Assembly (NCBI GenBank): GCA_051530055.1
Contig: CM121342.1
Span: 13,578,001-13,642,000 of the forward strand
Direction: 5' to 3'
Length of the DNA: 64,000 bases
From: Neoechinorhynchus agilis
Taxonomy: Eukaryota; Acanthocephala
Shown here one piece after another: positions 36,951 through 50,318 of this stretch (positions are counted from its first letter, which is position 1; the number at the start of each line of letters is the position of its first letter). The position numbers and the translations under genes were made by a program. The notes under the pieces are model-generated. The model saw only the letters and a program-made list of their open reading frames with translations. It had not been told where the DNA came from and ran no database searches.

Positions 36951-37779
36951 TTTAATGCATAAAGTTCATCTACGTTGATGTTTAATGCATGAGTATTCAG
37001 AGTTTCTAGTTTAAACTTTGGAGTGAATTTAATAGTTTGCATCTCGAACTCTTGAAAATACGTATATCTTTCAAGATTTTTATCCACGAAAACGAATCGA
37101 AGATACCTTATGATTTGGCTAAAGCCTTAGTAGGCAAAATGCACGTGCTACATCGCTTCCGAGTTGACAATTTCGAAGGTGTTTGAAGATTGAATTATTC
37201 ATGTTTGTTCATGGCGGAAAAATTGAAGGAGATTTATTAAATAGTGCGAATAAAACACTCAAACAACCTTGATAAAGGCGCAAGACTGTGTCAAAATATG
37301 GGATTAAATAAAACTTAAAAATTTCCGTCATAAACAAACAATTTCGAAATTATTGATTAAGGGGGACTGTTTTTTTTCGGTAGACGAGTTGAGAACTCTC
37401 TATTTTTCAACAAAAGTTACAAGAAAAACGTTTTATAACTCTTTGGTCCACACGCTGATAGCTCGCTGCAAGATGATATTCACGCTTTTAGTGGATTGCT
37501 ATCATCACAATCTAAAGTCAAGTCGGGCTGACGACAAAATAAATACTTGCCGAGATTTATAGGCCTATTCAATCAATAAGTGACACGTACTCAATGTCGA
37601 ATTTTATGGAAAGTTTCAATTCTGGCATTGCTACTAGCAATTTCATGTCTTAATTAGGGCAAGGACATCTTAAGTCAACGAATGTCATTGGTTCTTTAAT
37701 TGTGAGCTGACTTATTTCGTCATATATTTTTGTGACTATGGAATAGATGAAAGCGAAATGTGTAACGCCACCGCTCTAA
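36951..37779. other. Intergenic; part of a small dispersed repeat
   Basis: No gene. Segment 37487-37560 shares sequence with 54290-54372 (see repeat entry). Confidence 0.4.
37487..37560 (+). repeat. Short dispersed repeat shared with 54290-54372
   Basis: Contains GCTATCATCACAATCTAAA, CAAGTCGG, GACAAAATAAA and CTTGCCG. The same blocks in the same order occur on the minus strand at 54290-54372. No coding sense; family unknown. Confidence 0.6.
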
Positions 37780-38216
37780 ATCACTCAGCTGCCGTCCTTG
37801 TGTTATGGTCGAAATCATGGAGATGCTGTGCGCAGCTTATACAGCAATTTTGGAATGAAGAGGGTGTTTTTGATCAGGAACAGAGTCTCTTGTGAGAATA
37901 ATTCATCAATTCGTTCGCACAGCATCGAAAGTTGCGGTTGAAGATTGGCAATCTCTGCTTCAACATTAGAACAAAAAAACAGCTTGATAGAAGACTCAAC
38001 CGGTCTAGAGTGATCAATTCTATATCGGGCCAGGTTCTGAAAATCTTTCACGATAGTTTGCCTTGACGCCTCATCTTCCACGTTCATCACTAAAATTTTG
38101 CATTTCGCAGCATTCAATTCAATGCCAATTTTCGCCGTCTCGTTCACGAATGTCTCCAAATCGCGCACAGTGACTGGAGAGAGTGCGCGACGAAATTGAC
38201 TGCGAGTGAGAAGGCT
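37780..38216 (-). mobile_element. RLE-type LINE fragment with internal deletion
   Basis: The minus strand encodes ETAKIGIELNAAKCKILVMN and ETLFLIKNTLFIPKLLYKLR, matching the part of the LINE at 33.9-36.9 kb just after its RT box (EALFLIKNALFIPKLLYKVR there). It then passes directly into a tail like that of the 29.4 kb fragment (GACGGCAGCTGAGT versus GACGACAGCTGAGT). The endonuclease region is missing, so the copy is internally deleted. It abuts the Penelope-like element at 38.2 kb. Confidence 0.75.
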
Positions 38217-39900
38217 ATTGAGCCCAAAGGATCTCCTAGTTGAACTGCTCCTTCTGACCACAACACGTGGTTGTTGGACAACAATAAGGAAGTTTAAGTC
38301 CCATAACGGTCTATCTGAACTCATTTGGAAGCTGGAGCACTCATATACCAATGCAACTAATATTAAATACCAGAACGTAATGAATATCTCTAAACGAATT
38401 GAGCGTGGAATGGAAATGCTAGCAAATATAACGGGAATCAAGATCCCGAGTATAGATAAGGGCTACGGATTCTGTGTCCTAAATGAAGCATTATATAGGA
38501 GAATAAATGACACAGCCTTTCAGAAGTTGACTGCCTCACCAACGTATAAGGATATAACGAATGCTCGCACTCCCAAAATGTACCTTATGACCAAATTGCA
38601 TAAAGTTCCAATCAAAGCCCGGCCAATAATAGCAGCTCATTGCTCATACAATAGCAAGGTCGCCAGAAAATTGGCAGGTTTTCTGAGACCAAACCTCGAG
38701 AGCAGTGCGAATGGGGTGGCCTCAGCCCAGTATTTTCTGGATAGAATCAAATCCGTCAACTGTACAGACGATATATTTATGTTCTCGGCGGATGTTAAGG
38801 CAATGTTTACTAGGGTACCTACTAAAGAAGCAATTGAGCTCGCAATTCAAATCCTAGAACAACATGGCATGCGGAATCTAAGCAAAGTAGAATGGAGACA
38901 AATACTCCAGTTATGTACCAGGTACACGAACTTTGAGGATGAGAACTACGACCAGATTGATGATATCGCGATGGGTAGTCCACTGTCGCCTGCACTGGCA
39001 AAGCTCTATATGCAGAAATGGGAAAAGGATCATATCGCCCCATTACGCGGAATAAATCTTTGGCCCAGATATATTGATGACACGTTCATGCTGATGAAGC
39101 CCTCAACATTTTCTGAGGATGAATTGTATGATCTGCTAAACACGAAGTACCAATGCATACAATGGGAGCATTTCTAGATCTCATAAGACGACAAAATTCA
39201 AGTTATAGGACCATGGTGTATCAAAAAGGAAACATTCCACGCGGTGTAATACCTTGGGGCTCCGCCCAACCAGTATCCTACAAAGTAGTGAGGATCAGAA
39301 CCTCAGTAAACAAAGCATTTCGATATTGCTCTTATCAAAATCTCCTACGCCATGAATAACAGAATGGTTATCCGAGTAACAAGATAGCTTGCTGTATTCG
39401 GGACGCAAGCTATACTTCCTTCAGAAAGCAATACGAACCTAATGAACGAGTTTTCGTTTGGAAGTTCCATTCATTGATTATCAATGGAACCCTGATGTAA
39501 ATCGAATACTGGGATCGGACAACGGAGCAGGCAAGAAATTGTCCAGCATTGTTAATCCGTTAGCCAACTCCATCTCGGACGGGTGCGTCTATGAGATACC
39601 ATATAAATACTGCCCACAAGTCCATATTGGGTAAAATAACAATCTACAACACAAGAATGGTGATCATCGGAACGCTGTTAAACAAGAAAACAGACCAAAG
39701 CTCTGAAGTGGTGAGTCACTCGACATCGAATCACGAGATTGATTTTGACAGCGTCAATGTATTGATGCAAAGTGACGATCGATATGCATGTGTAATCGTT
39801 GAAGCAATGTAAATCGACTTTCGAGACACATTCCAGTCAAATAAAGCAGATTATAGGCTGACACTCAGAATAAAGCCTCCCTGATCTGCATTTAAGACCT
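38217..39900 (+). mobile_element. Penelope-like retroelement (RT plus GIY-YIG remnant)
   Basis: The open part 38260-39174 encodes a Penelope-type reverse transcriptase: MYLMTKLHKVPIKARPIIA, FSADVKAMFTRVP, AMGSPLSPALAKLYM and the catalytic box RYIDDTFML. Beyond it, in broken frames, come VYQKGNIPRGVIPWGSAQP and, near 39590, VYEIPYKYCPQVHIG. The last is the counterpart of the GIY-YIG endonuclease start (VYKIPCSGCKQVYVG in the other copies). The RT-to-endonuclease order is as in Penelope-like elements. This copy is broken and belongs to a different subfamily from the copies at 44.7 and 58.2 kb. Confidence 0.88.
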
Positions 39901-41091
39901 AAGGAAGTCCGATGAAACGGATCAATCCCTATTTTCTCAATCAACAGACAAAATATATCCACGAACAACTTCTTTACAACAATGTAGATTCGTAAACACC
40001 GTTTGACTTTTTTTTATTCTTGTCGTATCGTGGAGATTAGAAAAAATATCAGGAACTCTAGCGTATTGGCAGTTCGTGAAATACATTTTGAGGCTTCCAG
40101 TGAAGTAGGATATTGTTTTTATCTTTTCGGTATCACCCTTTATGGTTTTAAGCCACGGGGATAGGAACTTGCAATGCATCACTTTCCTGTGCAAAAACGG
40201 ATTCGATTTCAGCCCGATGGCATGAGGCCATCGCTTAAGTGGTTGCTCTAGATATCGAGTTAGTTCATCATCGTTATTTGTTTTTGCTATTTGTAGAATG
40301 TTTTAGAACTATAGACGTCTAGGAAGACGCCCGGGTAGAGAATGGTTCAATCGCAACATTCATTTTTGATGCCTATTTATTTTTCTGTCCCATATGAAAT
40401 GCCTTTAATCGGCCATGCAGGCAATATTGGTATATACTAAACCCATTTATACACTTGTATTTGGGCGCAATCCGAAAAATGTAACTCGTCCATAGACTAA
40501 TCTAATCACGAGATTTAAACCACTGGAAATCCCTTACAATTTACTGCTCTATTCGTCCTACGACGTTTTTAGAACGAAAACAACAGTCATCAATGGAATC
40601 ACGAAGAAGTCATCCAGGCAAGATGTTATCTATGATAACACAAGTGTAAATACCGACGGCACCTCAATTTGCTGCCAGGCATCAGTCGTTAAGCATAGCT
40701 GGGTGCGAAATTTGTTTTATATGGATGTCATCTTTGTCTTAGACTTGGCACAAAAGTGCTTCTGAAGACATGGAACAAAAACAGGGTTAGCGCTTCTTCT
40801 TTGGGACAATATTAGTTACTCCATGTGACCCAAGAGCGAGTACGAAAACCTCCATGTAAGAGAATATGGGAACACTGAAAAGATGTCTTATCGCAGTCTT
40901 TTTTATCCAATTTAGTGCAAATAAACAATATCGAAAAATCCTAAAAATAATGTATTAGGAATATTTCCAATGAAATTAGTTTTTCTGCAACCTAGTGTTA
41001 GACTAAATAATTTCCAATGGAGCCATTGCTCAGAAATTAAAGTGGCTGTATTTTTATCACAGGAATATCGATCGCCGTGTAAGTTTTGGTA
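39901..41091. other. Intergenic, nothing recognised
   Basis: Spacer downstream of the alanine aminotransferase. No gene or known repeat could be supported. Confidence 0.4.
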
Positions 41092-44186
<3,095 letters not shown>

Positions 44187-44683
44187 GTGCACTACAGTTC
44201 CGACTCGGGCCCGAATAATTGGAAGGAACTATATTTATATGTTTGTGTATGACAATGGAGATGTTTGAATTTTGGAAATAAGAGCTTTGTCAGACGTCTA
44301 TGAGTATTTCTAACAAAAGAAGTTTGTGCTTTCGTAAAAGCTCAAATGTACTCGAAAAAAACACTTTTCTTCTATAGTCACTGGTCCTACTCACCATTTT
44401 GTTTATTATGGTCATTGTTTTCCAACAAAATCTCGACGTAGGTACAATAGCTCCGGCGGAAAATAGAAGACGTTGAAGGAAAAAAGCGTGCGTTTGTGCG
44501 TATAAACGACAACGCAGCCGCTAAGCAGTTAGAAGAATGAGTTGTTTTCGATAGCTATCTAGGAAAAGGAGCGCTCACAGGATTATGCAAAAGATTAACG
44601 TTCACTCACGTAGTGCCGCTTTAACACGAGCAAATTAACGTTCCTAATCTATCGGATTGTCGATTGAACATTAGCAGAATGTT

Positions 44684-45703
44684 AAATGAAATTAAGATTT
44701 TATTGGATATTTCGATCCACTATCTCGGATCTTCTTCAGCGATCTAAAACACATATACACAGGGATTCTCAATTCACGCGTCACATAACATCCGGTGGGA
44801 GTCGCATCCTTAATTTGAAATCAGGTTTATTGTCCTCGAACGTTTCGAACCTATTTATAAGGATTCGATGATAATACGTTCGAAACGCCGACCATTGCAG
44901 ACTAGTGTTGTAGCGCCACTAAAATGAATAGCGTGCCCTGTGTTTTTGGCATGGGCCACCACTACGGAACTAATATCCGTGTTGCGAACAACTGATGATT
45001 TGTGCTCCTTCATCCGCCGGGTGAAATTGTTGGTCTGCCCCACATAGACCTGTTTGCAACCGGAGCACGGAATTTTGTAGACCGCACCAGATGACTGTTG
45101 GCCATTCTATGGACATATCAATCCGTGTAGAGTACGTCCCCTCTTTGTGTATACATTTACTATCTTGGCCTCACATCCTGATTTTATGATCTCCATCTTG
45201 TCGAACGGTGCATTCGGAATGTGCGTCATACCTTCAATGGGGAGACAAAGTCTAAAAAGGAAGAGATCTACGTTGAACTGCCATTCCCTGATGATCATTC
45301 TTATCTTGCTATGGAGCGCATCATAAAATCAGGATGTGAGGCCAAGATAGTAAATGTATACACAAAGAGGGGACGCACTCTACACGGATTGATATGTCCA
45401 TAGAATGGCCTTCAGGTGCATGCAGACGAAAATTCGTACAAATAAATCAGTCTTCCGGAAGGTTAATAAGGTTACAACTATCAATAAAAAGAAAATTAAG
45501 TGTGGTCGATATAATACCTAAGTACCAATCTGTGTTTCAAAAAAATTAAATTTGTTTTAAGAGATAACATTTAAACCCAATTCGTCGTGCAAAGTGCAGA
45601 TAAATCCGTCAATGTTATTCGGAGATATCTCTAACAAGGGTTATCAATGAAAAACCAGCTTTTGAACACTTTCCGAAAGGGATCATGGGAAACTTTGAGC
45701 TAA
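44684..45703 (-). mobile_element. Penelope-like element fragment with GIY-YIG endonuclease, copy A
   Basis: The minus strand encodes the GIY-YIG nuclease: AVYKIPCSGCKQVYVGQTNN, FTRRMKEHKSS, then RRFERIIIESL. The + strand downstream (45221-45403) encodes the preceding linker (ELPFPDDHSYLAMERIIKSG) in the opposite direction. About 90 bp at 45107-45195 and 45313-45405 form inverted arms. The whole fragment is nearly identical to 58215-59238, differing by one 4-nt indel and a few substitutions. 5'-truncated, with no RT domain here. Confidence 0.88.
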
Positions 45704-46433
45704 GATCCCTAGCATGAGCGCTTTGCATTTGTCATGATTTGGATGAACACATCTTAGACAACGCTAAAGATCACATGGAATGCTTCTTATATTATTAATA
45801 TCGAGATAACTAATTGCTGTTGCGATCAATCTAACAACGGTGTCTTAGAAGATTACGCGTGGGCCGAAAGATTGTCTTTTTACAGCAATGCGTTCATAAG
45901 TTTCACTGTAGAGCTTTCGCGAGTATCGTCTAAAAGCAGAATATCATTCATGTTCGAGATTAGGAATAACGAATTCTCGATTCTTAAATACAGCCAGTTT
46001 CCGTCTCAGGATTTTTTTTCGAAAAACGCATTTAATCGGACAAAAAAGCGGGAAATCGGAAAAATGACTTAAAACTGAATCATGATACCATTTACCACGT
46101 TAAGGATCCAGTGATGCTTCATTATATTGATTTTTTTATCACTTTATGATCAAAAACTCGCCACTAATCGTCAATCACTTTCAAACATCTTTTCGATGAT
46201 TGTCAACGCATACACAAATTTAGGATTCTCTATATGAGTGTTTAATAAAAGATGAACACGATTTTGGAATGAATTCTAGTAAAATATTCTTTAGCAGTGA
46301 ACTATGTTTGTTTCTAACTCAGATACAAAACTTGTTTCTAGGAAAAGTATGAACCAAAAATGTTTGTACTTTTTGAGTAAGGCAAATTATTCGACAGCTG
46401 CAATTCCATTTTTCAGTTCTATGTGTTTCAGAC
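45704..46433. other. Upstream region of the alcohol dehydrogenase
   Basis: No gene recognised. An acceptor GTGTTTCAG ends at 46431, 2 nt before the ATG of the next gene. Confidence 0.4.
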
Positions 46434-47477
46434 ATGTCATGTAAACGATTAGTATTTGAAGGAGCGAAAGTTGGATTACGATTGGACACTTTACAGAGAG
46501 TTCAACATTTCCAAGATAAGGGCAATTTGGTTAAAGTGGTCCTTTCGTCAATATGTCCATCTGACATCCATACTTTTCAAGGCAGACGAATTGAGAATAC
46601 GCCATCGGTACTCGGCCATGAAGGGCTTCTCTATTCCGAAGAATACGGCAGATTTGTGGCACCCGTCTATTGGAACTGTGGAAAATGCATCCAATGCGAT
46701 GAGCGAAATGAACAGAAGTGTGAGAATCTCATGAAATATGGTCACGTGGGCATTTCAAGTTACTTTAGTGGACTTTCCGGTTACTTTTCCGAGTTCCTTT
46801 TACTTAAACCGGGAACAACAACACGTAAAATTTCTCCTATGATCTCAGATCAAGTGGCAGCGACTGTTAACTGCGCCCTGTCCACAATGATGTCGGCGAT
46901 TAACGCGATTCCGGACAAAATTATGCAGAAGCATCAATGCAAAATTATATTTGTTGGTGATGGACTTTTGTCAGTTTACGGATCGACAATCATTCGGACA
47001 GTCAATTCAAGTGCAATTATCAGTTGCATTGGGAATACTCGTACTTTTCGAAGACCGATTCTTCTAAAATTTGGATTTAACGATTGCCACTACGTTAAAG
47101 AAGGTCATTTTAAACCTTGCGGTGATGCTGACGTTGTCATTGAAACCTGCGGCAATCGATTGTGTACCAGAGAAGCCTTGGACATGCTCAAAGTGAACGG
47201 ATATTTGATTCTGACGGGACTCGTGCATTCGGATTCTTTACTGGAGTTTATGGGAGAGAAGATTGTTAGAAAGCTTTTAACAATTAAGGGCATTCACAAT
47301 TACACTCTCACCGATTTCAATCAGGCAGTTGATTGGATCGAAGAACATTTCGATAAGTTTCCTTTCGACGATTTATTCCTAAATGAATGCCCACCTGTAG
47401 CCTTAGACGAATACAAAGAAGCCTTCAAAATGGCGACACAGAGAAAAGACATTTTTAGAGTATTTATGAAAGCTTAA
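46434..47477 (+). CDS. Zinc-dependent alcohol dehydrogenase (MDR family), intronless
   Basis: A complete 347-residue frame. The N-terminal GroES-like domain has the catalytic zinc ligands Cys41 (SSICPSDIH) and His62-Glu63 (VLGHEG). The structural-zinc lobe has four Cys (82, 85, 88, 96: CGKCIQCDERNEQKC). The Rossmann part starts near residue 168 (CKIIFVGDGLLSVYG), where the usual third glycine of GxGxxG is replaced. Phrases such as KYGHVG, NCALSTMMSAI and EKIVRKLLTIKGIHNY resemble the bacterial subgroup annotated as phosphonate-associated alcohol dehydrogenases (TIGR03366) more than classical animal ADHs. The substrate is unknown. The start is the first ATG, 2 nt after a TTTCAG acceptor, which argues for expression in a trans-splicing host. 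Confidence 0.9.
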   Translation: MSCKRLVFEGAKVGLRLDTLQRVQHFQDKGNLVKVVLSSICPSDIHTFQGRRIENTPSVLGHEGLLYSEEYGRFVAPVYWNCGKCIQCDERNEQKCENLMKYGHVGISSYFSGLSGYFSEFLLLKPGTTTRKISPMISDQVAATVNCALSTMMSAINAIPDKIMQKHQCKIIFVGDGLLSVYGSTIIRTVNSSAIISCIGNTRTFRRPILLKFGFNDCHYVKEGHFKPCGDADVVIETCGNRLCTREALDMLKVNGYLILTGLVHSDSLLEFMGEKIVRKLLTIKGIHNYTLTDFNQAVDWIEEHFDKFPFDDLFLNECPPVALDEYKEAFKMATQRKDIFRVFMKA

Positions 47478-47492
47478 GCGTTTTAAGTCTAA

Positions 47493-47780
47493 AATTTCAA
47501 AATGTTGATATGTGAGGAGGTACCGGGGGGAGTGCTGTTTAGAAGTTTTCGCCTGGTAAATAATTTTTTCGATTAAAAACGATCTCCGAACCTTGTCGGG
47601 TTCATCAACAACAACTTTCTTCATGCTTTCCCTTCTAATTTCAAAATGTTGATATGTGAGGAGGTACCGGGGGGAGTGCTGTTTAGAAGTTTTCGCCTGG
47701 TAAATAATTTTTTCGATTAAAAACGATCTCCGAACTTCGTCGGGTTCATCAACAACAACTTTCTTCATGCTTTCCCTTCT
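47493..47780 (-). repeat. 144-bp tandem duplication containing family 1 repeat (RTE 3' tail)
   Basis: Two almost identical 144-bp units start at 47493 and 47637 (+ strand AATTTCAAAATGTTGATATG...). Each carries a reversed family 1 block (GGTAAATAATTTTTTCGATT then GTCGGGTTCATCA). They directly follow the 3' end of the RTE-type LINE on the minus strand and look like its duplicated 3' tail. Because 144 is a multiple of 3, the minus strand shows a spurious repeated reading frame. Confidence 0.9.
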
Positions 47781-48769
47781 CAGGCTCGCACAAAAATTTG
47801 CAGTACTAAGACTTCACACACCCCTCCGGCCCGTTTCTCTTAAACGTAGGCCCTCGGCCGCACAATTTTTCCATCGTTTTCTCGGCCTTCCGCGCACCCA
47901 AGTCCTTTCGATTTCCATTTCCTTAACTTTTCGAATATAAAGATTCGGCTCTTCACCTTTCACCATATCGCTCCATTTGATAATACGTTTCGCGATAGCC
48001 ACCTTCACGTCCTCCACCTTGGCTAAGCCCTGGACCGTATCATTTGGGATAATGTCTTGCCTGGTCATCCCAAACATCCACCTAATCATGTTCATTTCGG
48101 CCACCTGCAATCGCTTGATGTCTCCACATATTATACATCTTTCCTCCTTGATTTCATGGACCACATCATATAGATCTTCCCAGAAATGGTCTTTCTCCTG
48201 CTGCGTGAGTCCGGCTTAACGATCACCAAGCATTGCCCTCCAAGGTCTATACGTATCCACATTATCCTATAATTTTTCCTATAGACTTCTATGACTCCAT
48301 CTGTATGTTTATCACTCAAGACAATTCCAACTCCATTTCGACCAAAAAATTAACCATTATAAAATAGCTTGAAGCCGTCTACAAGATCGCAAGCTTTGGC
48401 TCCTTTCCATTTCAACTCCTGGACACGTAGACATTCAATCCTCCTTCTCTTCATCATATGCACTATTTCCACCCATATGCCCGTCATTGCTCCGACGTTT
48501 AAAGATCCAATTCTCAGTTTTCGTCTGCGTTTGGGTCTTTGTTCATTTGATAATTTATTCCAAGAATTCAGAAGAGTTCTCTGCGTGTCGCATTCAGGGT
48601 ACGCCCTCATTCTTGTTTGTATGTTTGTTAGACTGTTCATTTTGGTTTTATTGGTGCAAGGTTTTTTACGGTCGGATGTCCTCGCTAACAAAAACCCTGC
48701 CCCTTTATCCGGGCTTGGGACCGGCACCGAGTTTCCTCGGTCGGGTTCATCATCAGTTCTAAAATACAA
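47781..48769 (-). mobile_element. RTE-like LINE with large internal deletion
   Basis: On the minus strand the 5' part (48769-48180) encodes an APE-type endonuclease start: LRIGSLNVGAMTG, VQELKWKG, GRNGVGIVLSDK. It then runs through HFWEDLYDVVHEIKEERCII to CGD. There it joins directly to the C-terminal part of an RTE/BovB-like polymerase: LQVAEMNMIRWMFGMTRQD, KVAIAKRIIKW, RGRPRKRWK. The whole reverse transcriptase is missing, so about 1 kb remains of an element normally over 3 kb. At least one frame change splits the 5' part. It begins with AACTGATGATGAACCCGAC, as do the family 1 repeats. Confidence 0.8.
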
Positions 48770-48800
48770 GTAATTAAATGGTTATTCCGCTCTAATACAA

Positions 48801-49023
48801 GCTTATGGTTGATTGTATTTTTACATTTTGTTAGCTATGAGATTATGAAGGCTTCCTTAATTAAGCGTGGTCAATTAAGACCAAGCATTGGCTTTAGCAA
48901 GTGAACACAATGACTTTCGACGCTTAATCAAGGAAGTCTTTATCAAAGAACAGAAATTGGGCATGAATGACTAATGATTTGCCATGGGACTAACAAAATG
49001 TAACAATACAATCAACCATAAGC
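48801..49023. repeat. Nested inverted repeats
   Basis: Outer arms 48801-48834 and 48990-49023 are reverse complements with one mismatch (GCTTATGGTTGATTGTATT...). Inner arms 48848-48867 and 48921-48940 pair with two mismatches. A hairpin element flanked by family 1 sequence on both sides. Confidence 0.85.
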
Positions 49024-49024
49024 G

Positions 49025-49095
49025 CCTAATGATGAACTCGACGAGGTTCGAAACGTCTTTAATAGAAAATTATTAACCGGTTGAGGACTTCTAAA
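49025..49095 (+). repeat. Dispersed repeat family 1
   Basis: Reads TAATGATGAACTCGACGAGG, then TTCGAAACGTCTTTAATAG, then TTAACCGGTTGAGGACTT. Confidence 0.8.
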
Positions 49096-49194
49096 TAATA
49101 CTTCTTTAATTTCGTTCAACGAACTCTTTGAAAAACGTCGAAATTTAAAACCTTCAAATTACAATTCGTCTATTACGAAAATGGAATGGCGTAA

Positions 49195-49340
49195 TAATAT
49201 CGATTTGCGAGAAGGTACCAGGGGTTTATGATTAGAATTGTGTTATTTAGTAGCCTTCACCCGGTAAATAATTTTTTCCGATTAAAGACGTTATGCGAAC
49301 CTCGCCGGGTTCATCATCATCGGTTTGTTAGTTATTAGCA
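49195..49340 (-). repeat. Family 1 repeat with RTE 3'-tail sequence
   Basis: On the + strand: GAAGGTACCAGGGG, then CACCCGGTAAATAATTTTTT, CCGATTAAAGACG and CCGGGTTCATCATCATCGG. It matches the 144-bp tandem units at 47.5 kb over its whole length, but diverged, so it is probably a solo 3' tail of the same LINE. Confidence 0.75.
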
Positions 49341-49593
49341 AACTGGGCCTAAATAAACACTTTTGACGTAATGACGTTTTGTTCTTCCGTGGTGCTGGAA
49401 ATGCTCACAGCTGAAAGGAACATTATTCGCACAAATAAAAAACAAAAATGTATTATTTATAAGCCACTAACTTACAAAAATTGTTATGGAAAACGAGTGT
49501 TGTGTACTCTCCGTACAAAATCCTAATCATTATTAAGCTACATCTCTCGCTGAGAATTTTGTTCCTTTAAAAATACTTTTATTGATTTTTAGA

Positions 49594-50116
49594 ATGGTAA
49601 ATATTAAACACGACGAAAGTGAGGACATCACAACACTCCTTGAGAAATTGTCAGATCTATTGGATTCGATGAACATGTTCGGTACTTTAGCATCTAACTG
49701 CCGCCGGGATCATCCAACGCAGCTCGGAAGGACGCTGAATAGTATGATCGATACAATGAAAGAAATGGAGTCTATGCAGAACAGATATACAAATATTCAA
49801 ATCCCTGAAGATTTATTGGTTATTATAGACAAATTCGAAGATCCACAGCAGTTCGTTATTTGCATTATTCAGAATTCTTTAGAAAGTGTCTGAACATTGC
49901 ATTAGAAGTCGAATCGATGAAGCTTTGAAAAGGCGCTGTGAGATCGTTGGCCACATTGAGTATTTAAAAGGATCAAAACAAGAGTTGAACACTTTGATGC
50001 GAACGCACTTTCCCGAATTAAGTGAACCATTCGCTCAACAAATCCGGAATGAACTTAGGCAAAGTAAGAACAGCACAAAGGAGAATTCCAACTCATCAAA
50101 ATATGGGACGAATTGA
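49594..50116 (+). CDS. med10: Mediator complex subunit 10 (MED10-like)
   Basis: Exon 1 (49594-49854) starts at an ATG one base after a TTTTTAG acceptor. It encodes LLEKLSDLLDSMNMFGTLAS and LNSMIDTMKEMESMQNRY, typical of MED10, a small helical subunit of the Mediator middle module that links regulators to RNA polymerase II. The frame then closes. Removal of 28 nt with GT...AG ends (49855-49882) gives FKVSEHCIRSRIDEALKRR, matching the expected C-terminal helix, and runs to TGA at 50116; total about 164 residues. Without that very short intron the gene would carry a frameshift. The next gene starts about 200 bp downstream on the same strand, so they may form an operon. Confidence 0.83.
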
Positions 50117-50308
50117 GCGTGAACGATCGTGTACTCGATTTGTCCTAAAGTAAATTATATATATACAAAACACAAATCTAATATTTGAGTATTTCCGAAT
50201 AAGTTCACGGACGCTTATGAAACCAGCGAGTATTGCTGGAATGAACAGAATGGGCTGTATTCTTCTCAAGTAGTAGAGCCTTACTCTTAACGAGTCACCT
50301 ATTTTTTG

Positions 50309-50318
50309 TCGTTTTTAG
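50309..50318 (+). promoter_or_regulatory. Probable spliced-leader acceptor before PCID2
   Basis: TCGTTTTTAG lies directly before the ATG of an intronless gene. Similar acceptors precede MED10 (49592), ADH (46431), ANT (30859) and the formin start. It fits SL trans-splicing; an ordinary 5' UTR intron is the alternative. Confidence 0.6.

Noticed and set aside
47403-47768. Minus-strand frame with a 48-residue repeat (MKKVVVDEPDEVRRSFLIEK...)
   Set aside because: It is the translation of the 144-bp tandem repeat and overlaps the end of the ADH gene; the repeat length being a multiple of 3 keeps it open by chance.
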